The notes under the pieces are model-generated. The model was given only the letters and a program-made list of their open reading frames with translations, ran no database searches and was not told the DNA's origin. A stretch of 64,000 nt of DNA from Saccharothrix sp. S26 (lineage in GTDB: Bacteria; Actinomycetota; Actinomycetes; Mycobacteriales; Pseudonocardiaceae), in NCBI RefSeq assembly GCF_021390395.1, contig NZ_JAJUWT010000030.1, forward strand, positions 50,947-114,946, given 5' to 3'. This document shows, piece by piece, positions 60,454 through 64,000 of this stretch. Position 1 is the first letter of the stretch. Each line of letters begins with the position of its first letter. The position numbers and the translations under genes were made by a program.

Positions 60454-61425
60454 ATGGTGAGCAGCGTCGCGTGGCTCCTCGACTCCGATCCGGCGCTGCG
60501 CTGGCAGGTCGAACGCGACCTGGTGGGCGCGCCGGCCGAGGTGTGGGAGGCGACCCGCGCCAGGATCGCCACCGAGGGCTTCGGTGCGCGCCTGCTCGCG
60601 TTGCAGGACCCGGACGGCCGGTGGGCGGGCGGCGCGTTCTTCCCCGCGGACTTCGACTTCCGCGGTCCGGAGGCCGCCGAGGGCGGGGGGCAGCCGTGGA
60701 CGGCGACGACGTGGACGCTGAACTCGTTGCGCGAGTGGGGCATGGACCCCGCGGTCCTGCGTGGACGCCGGACCGCCGAGCTGCTGGAGCGCCACTGCCG
60801 CTGGGAGTACGACGACCTGCCGTACTGGGGCGGCGAGGTCGACTGCTGCATCAACGCGTGGACCGTCCAGAACGGCCTGTGGCTCGGCGCGGACATCACC
60901 GGCATCGTCGACTGGTTCGTGGCGCACCGCCTGCCCGACGGCGGCTGGAACTGCGAGTGGGTCGAGGGGTCGACGCGGTCGTCGTTCCACTCCACGCTGA
61001 ACTCGCTCAAAGGGCTCCTCGACCACGAGGCCGCGACCGGCGGCACGGACGAGACGCGGGCCGCCCGCCGCGGCGGCGAGGAGTACCTGCTGGAACGCGG
61101 CCTGTTCCGCCGCCTGTCCACCGGCGAGCCGGTCGCGCCGTGGGTGACGCGCTTCGCCTACCCGTTCCGCTGGTTCTACAGCGTGCTCAACGCGGCCGAC
61201 TACTTCCGCCGGGCGTCCCTGCTCGACGGCACGCCACCGGACCCGCGCATGGCCGACGCGATCGAGCTGATCCGCGACCAGCGCCAACCGGACGGCACGT
61301 GGCTCCAGGCCCGCCGCCACCCCGGCCGCGTGTGGTTCGAGGTCGACGCGCCCGCCGGGGAGCCGTCGAAGTGGCTGACCCTGCACGCCACCCGCGTGCT
61401 CGACTGGTGGGACGCCCGGACCTAG
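60454..61425 (+). CDS. Terpene-cyclase/prenyltransferase alpha-toroid protein (squalene cyclase-like)
   Basis: A 323-residue protein built of alpha/alpha repeats with QW-like motifs: LLALQDPDGRWAGG, QPWTATTWTLNSLREW, LPDGGWNCEWVEGS and RDQRQPDGTWLQ. It is about half the length of a squalene-hopene cyclase, lacks the DxDD protonation motif, and has no membrane-insertion segment, so cyclase activity is unlikely. Many actinobacteria carry such single-toroid proteins of unknown role. It starts 9 bp after the MocR stop. Confidence 0.72.
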   Translation: MVSSVAWLLDSDPALRWQVERDLVGAPAEVWEATRARIATEGFGARLLALQDPDGRWAGGAFFPADFDFRGPEAAEGGGQPWTATTWTLNSLREWGMDPAVLRGRRTAELLERHCRWEYDDLPYWGGEVDCCINAWTVQNGLWLGADITGIVDWFVAHRLPDGGWNCEWVEGSTRSSFHSTLNSLKGLLDHEAATGGTDETRAARRGGEEYLLERGLFRRLSTGEPVAPWVTRFAYPFRWFYSVLNAADYFRRASLLDGTPPDPRMADAIELIRDQRQPDGTWLQARRHPGRVWFEVDAPAGEPSKWLTLHATRVLDWWDART

Positions 61426-61431
61426 TCGGCG

Positions 61432-61668
61432 TCAGTCGCCGGACCGGTCGTCCTCGATGTGCATGGCCGCGTCCTCGGGGCCGACGGGGTAGTGCGACCC
61501 GGCCGCCTCGGCGATCGCCGTGGACTCCTCGTCGACGACCTCGTCCGGTGCGGTGAACTGCGGGCCCACCGCCTCGGGGTCGGGCCGCGCGCCGTGGCCC
61601 TCGCGGGCGTCCCAACGCGGCTCCAGCGCTTCCTGCTGCTCGGACATCGGTCCTCGGTGATCGGCCAT
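61432..61668 (-). CDS. Small acidic hypothetical protein
   Basis: A 78-residue hydrophilic protein (MADHRGPMSEQQEALEPRW ... AMHIEDDRSGD) rich in Glu, Asp, Ala and Pro, probably disordered. GGGAGGAG lies 5 nt before the ATG, strong support for translation. No domain is recognised. It is convergent with the toroid gene, with 6 bp between stops, and about 100 bp from the divergent hydrolase gene. Confidence 0.7.
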   Translation of the reverse strand: MADHRGPMSEQQEALEPRWDAREGHGARPDPEAVGPQFTAPDEVVDEESTAIAEAAGSHYPVGPEDAAMHIEDDRSGD

Positions 61669-61774
61669 GGTCGCTCCTCCCGCGCCGGTGGACGGCACGC
61701 CGACGGGTTACCCGTGACGGCCGGCGCGGACACGGCCCGTTTGTGCGCGCGTGCGCCGGTGAACCCCGAAAGGC

Positions 61775-62422
61775 ATGACGAGGGGCGGCACGACGGCGGT
61801 GTCGGTCGACGCCTGGGGCGTCGCACTGGCCGCGGACCTCGGTGTCCCGCCCGACCCGGCGGGCGTGGTGGTGTTCGCGCACGGGTCGGGCAGCTCCCGG
61901 CACAGCGGCCGCAACCAGGCCGTGGCGCGGTCGCTGCGCCGCGACGGGTACGCGACCCTGCTGCTGGACCTGCTCACCGAGCGCGAGGAGCGGGAGGACC
62001 GCGTCACCGGCCGGCTGCGGTTCGACATCGGGCTGCTGGCCGAACGGGTGGCGGGGTCGGTGGAGTGGACGTCACGCGCGCCTGTCACGCGGGGGTTGCC
62101 GATCGGGCTGTTCGGCGCGAGCACGGGCGCCGCGGCGGCCCTGGTGGCCGCGGCCGGGACGTACCTGGTGCGGGCGGTCGTGTCGCGCGGCGGACGGCCG
62201 GACCTGGCGGGACGCGCCCTGGCCCGCGTGCGCGCGCCGACGCTGCTGGTCGTCGGCAGCCGTGACGAGGAGGTGCTCGAACTCAACCGCGCGGCGGCCG
62301 GGCACCTGCCGGCGATGTGGCGGATCGAGGTCGTCGACGGCGCGACGCACCTGTTCGAGGAGCCGGGCGCGTTGGACGAGGTCGCCCGGCTGGCGGGCTC
62401 GTGGTTCCACGACTTCCTGTGA
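61775..62422 (+). CDS. Alpha/beta hydrolase, dienelactone-hydrolase-like
   Basis: A 215-residue hydrolase. VVVFAHGSGSSRHSGRN forms the oxyanion region, GLFGASTGAAAAL the nucleophile elbow (Ser), VVGSRDEEVL the acid and DGATHLFEE the catalytic His. It belongs to the group often annotated as fused to or paired with phosphoribosyltransferases; that partner is absent here. The substrate is unknown. Confidence 0.85.
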   Translation: MTRGGTTAVSVDAWGVALAADLGVPPDPAGVVVFAHGSGSSRHSGRNQAVARSLRRDGYATLLLDLLTEREEREDRVTGRLRFDIGLLAERVAGSVEWTSRAPVTRGLPIGLFGASTGAAAALVAAAGTYLVRAVVSRGGRPDLAGRALARVRAPTLLVVGSRDEEVLELNRAAAGHLPAMWRIEVVDGATHLFEEPGALDEVARLAGSWFHDFL

Positions 62423-62495
62423 CGGCGCGCCGCCGCGGGCGGTCGAGCCACTTGCGGGCTGGAACCGGCCGCGGCCGGGCGGTAACAGTGGTGCC

Positions 62496-63695
62496 ATGAC
62501 CTACGACGTCGAGTCCGTCCGCGCCCGCTTCCCGTCCCTGGCCACCGGCACCGCCCACTTCGACGGACCGGGCGGCTCCCAGGTGCCCGCCGCCGTCGCG
62601 GACGCCGTGCGCGACGCGATGACGTCCTCGCTGGCCAACCGCGGTGTCGTCACCGCCGCCGAACGCGCGGCCGACGCGATCGTGCTCGACGCCCGACGGG
62701 CGCTGGCCGACCTGCTCGGCGCGTCACCGGAAGGCGTGGTGTTCGGGCGCAGCATGACCCAGCTGACCTACGACTTCGCCCGCACGCTCGCCCGCACCTG
62801 GTCGCCCGGTGACGAGGTCGTGGTGACCAGGCTCGACCACGACGCCAACGTGCGGCCGTGGGTGCAGGCCGCCGAGGCGGTCGGCGCGGTCGTGCGGTGG
62901 GTCGCGTTCGACCCCGCGACCGGCGAGCTGGACGACGTGGCCGACGCGCTGTCCGAGCGGACCCGGCTGGTGGCCGTCACGGCGGCGTCCAACCTGATCG
63001 GCACCCGTCCGGCGGTGGCGCGGATCGCCGACCTGGCGCACGAGCGCGGCGCGTTGTGCTACGTGGACGGCGTGCACCTGACCGCGCACCACCCGGTGGA
63101 CGTGGCCGCGTTCGGGGCGGACTTCTTCGCGTGCTCGCCGTACAAGTTCTTCGGGCCGCACTGCGGTGTGGTCGCCGGGCGGCCCGAGGTGCTGGCCGAC
63201 CTGCGGCCGGACAAGCTGCTGCCCTCGTCGGACGCGGTGCCGGAGCGGTTCGAGCTGGGCACGCTGCCCTACGAGCTGCTGGCCGGCTGCACGGCCGCGG
63301 TCGACTTCATCGCCGACCTGGTCCCCTCGACCGGCACGCGCCGTGAGCGGATCGTGGCGTCGTTGACGGCGGTGGGGGAGCACGAGGACCGGTTGCGGGA
63401 ACGGGCCGAGGCGGGGCTGTCCGAGCTGCCGGGCGTCACCGTGTGGTCCAGGGCCGGGTCGCGCACGCCGACCGTGCTGGTGACGTTCGCCGACCACGCG
63501 GCCGCCGACGCGTACCGGTACCTGGCCGGGGTGGGCGTGAACGCGCCGGCCGGCGCCTTCTACGCGATCGAGACGTCCCGGTGGCTCGGGCTCGGCGACA
63601 CCGGCGGGCTGCGGGTGGGCCTCGCGCCGTACTCGACCGAGGCCGAGGTGGACCGGCTGCTCGCCGGCCTGGCCGCGTTCCTGCGTCCGGCCTGA
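62496..63695 (+). CDS. Class V aminotransferase-fold protein (cysteine desulfurase-like)
   Basis: A 399-residue PLP enzyme of the SufS/IscS-like fold. MTQLTYDFARTLARTW near the cofactor phosphate, RLDHDANVRPW, AASNLIGTRP, YVDGVHLTAHHPVDV (cofactor Asp and His) and CSPYKFFGPHCGV with the PLP Lys. The usual desulfurase active-site Cys loop is not evident, so sulfur transfer is not certain; the family also includes lyases and epimerases. It stands alone, followed by mobile-element debris. Confidence 0.87.
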   Translation: MTYDVESVRARFPSLATGTAHFDGPGGSQVPAAVADAVRDAMTSSLANRGVVTAAERAADAIVLDARRALADLLGASPEGVVFGRSMTQLTYDFARTLARTWSPGDEVVVTRLDHDANVRPWVQAAEAVGAVVRWVAFDPATGELDDVADALSERTRLVAVTAASNLIGTRPAVARIADLAHERGALCYVDGVHLTAHHPVDVAAFGADFFACSPYKFFGPHCGVVAGRPEVLADLRPDKLLPSSDAVPERFELGTLPYELLAGCTAAVDFIADLVPSTGTRRERIVASLTAVGEHEDRLRERAEAGLSELPGVTVWSRAGSRTPTVLVTFADHAAADAYRYLAGVGVNAPAGAFYAIETSRWLGLGDTGGLRVGLAPYSTEAEVDRLLAGLAAFLRPA

Positions 63696-63722
63696 CGGTC
63701 TGGACGAGTAATCGTAAGTCGG

Positions 63723-63865
63723 TCAGTGGTCGTCGGAGGTCGGGGATCGGGTGACGGGTTGGCCGGTGGCGCGGTTGTGCCGGATTGCGACAAGGCCAGT
63801 AGTCGTTGTGCGACGCGGACTCCGACGCCGTCGATGGTGCGTCCGCCGTGCTGTTCCAGGTGCAA
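63723..63865 (-). pseudogene. Degenerate C-terminal fragment of an IS982-like transposase
   Basis: On the minus strand one frame reads LEQHGGRTIDGVGVRVAQRLLALS and, after a frameshift near 63790, another reads AIRHNRATGQPVTRSPTSDDH before a stop at 63723. This matches the conserved end of actinobacterial IS982-type transposases (LExHGGRTxxGVxxRVxQRLLALxAAIWHN, TGQPVxRSLxxYDH). The rest of the element is missing. Confidence 0.65.
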
Positions 63866-63896
63866 CTGGCCTTCGGGGGGTGTCCCTATGTGGTTG

Positions 63897-64000
63897 TCAA
63901 GCCGCAGCCGGGGCGGGAGTGGGTTCGGGGTGCCGGTAGTAGGTCTTGTCGCGGAGCATGGCGAATAGCACGTCGCAGCGGCGCCGCGCCAGGCAGATCA
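63897..64000 (-). mobile_element. 3' end of an IS110-type transposase (runs off the window)
   Basis: The last 33 codons on the minus strand read ICLARRRCDVLFAMLRDKTYYRH and a Pro/Ala tail, then TGA. The ARRRCDVLFAMLRDKT segment is the typical C-terminus of IS110-family transposases (DEDD recombinases with a bridge RNA). Only the tail lies in the window, so element borders cannot be seen. Confidence 0.75.

Noticed and set aside
60454..61425. Functional squalene-hopene cyclase
   Set aside because: Half length, no DxDD motif and no membrane segment; only the alpha-toroid repeats are shared.
1..64000. tRNA, rRNA or CRISPR features
   Set aside because: No cloverleaf with CCA-type end, no rRNA-like conserved stretch and no regularly spaced repeat array was seen by eye; a tRNAscan or CRISPR finder run would settle it.

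Overview
The window is high-GC actinobacterial chromosome. It has very strong GC3 bias, many GTG and TTG starts, 4-bp stop/start overlaps, and mycothiol chemistry in the form of a mycothiol-dependent formaldehyde dehydrogenase. Repeated TCCACAGTGGAC-like words inside genes suggest a Pseudonocardiales relative (Saccharothrix/Actinosynnema/Lentzea type); that placement is inference. No rRNA, tRNA or CRISPR array was seen.

Layout. 1-6.9 kb: the edge of a specialised-metabolite locus, with an adenylation-carrier-thioester-reductase NRPS module open at the left edge, a kynurenine-3-monooxygenase-like flavoprotein, an OmpR-type regulator and an MFS exporter. 7.0-10.5 kb: a sulfonate uptake and cleavage operon (permease, lipoprotein, ATPase, TauD-like dioxygenase). 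10.5-13.4 kb: an acidic hypothetical protein, a secreted BNR-propeller enzyme behind a perfect LacI-type palindrome, and a secreted SLT-domain cell-wall enzyme. 13.6-17.0 kb: a decayed DAO-family flavoenzyme, the mycothiol formaldehyde-detoxification pair and a LysE exporter. 17.1-23.2 kb: a carbohydrate locus with two ROK proteins, an in-frame ABC-ATPase/sugar-binding-protein chimera left by a deletion, a Gfo/Idh/MocA oxidoreductase and a TIM-barrel isomerase. 23.2-31.1 kb: P450, membrane protein, Ser/Thr kinase, tandem GNAT and a multi-TM M28 peptidase. 31.1-36.0 kb: a LacI-controlled locus with D-mannonate dehydratase and a clan GH-A glycosidase. 36.0-38.5 kb: sirtuin, phenylalanine hydroxylase and methyltransferase.

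38.6-55.6 kb is a large exopolysaccharide locus of Wzx/Wzy type. The rightward arm carries a DMT-type membrane protein, polysaccharide deacetylase, O-antigen-ligase/polymerase, GT4, Wzz-like protein, GT87-like protein, flippase and two more GT4 enzymes. It is followed by a leftward pair (polyprenyl-phosphate sugar-1-P transferase and a GHL15-like secreted glycosidase with a Thr-rich tail), a rightward GT2 plus FAD oxidoreductase pair, and a leftward UDP-GlcNAc 2-epimerase. Together these can start, extend, flip, polymerise and trim a surface polymer; no complete tyrosine autokinase is present.

55.7-63.7 kb is a mosaic of short transcription units: a lysyl-oxidase-like secreted protein, a frameshifted small gene, an atypical kinase lacking the HRD-loop Asn, an alpha/beta hydrolase divergent from a MocR regulator, a terpene-cyclase-fold protein, a second hydrolase and a class-V aminotransferase-fold protein. 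The right edge (63.7-64 kb) holds a degenerate IS982-like transposase tail next to the 3' end of an IS110-type transposase, marking a mobile-element insertion zone.
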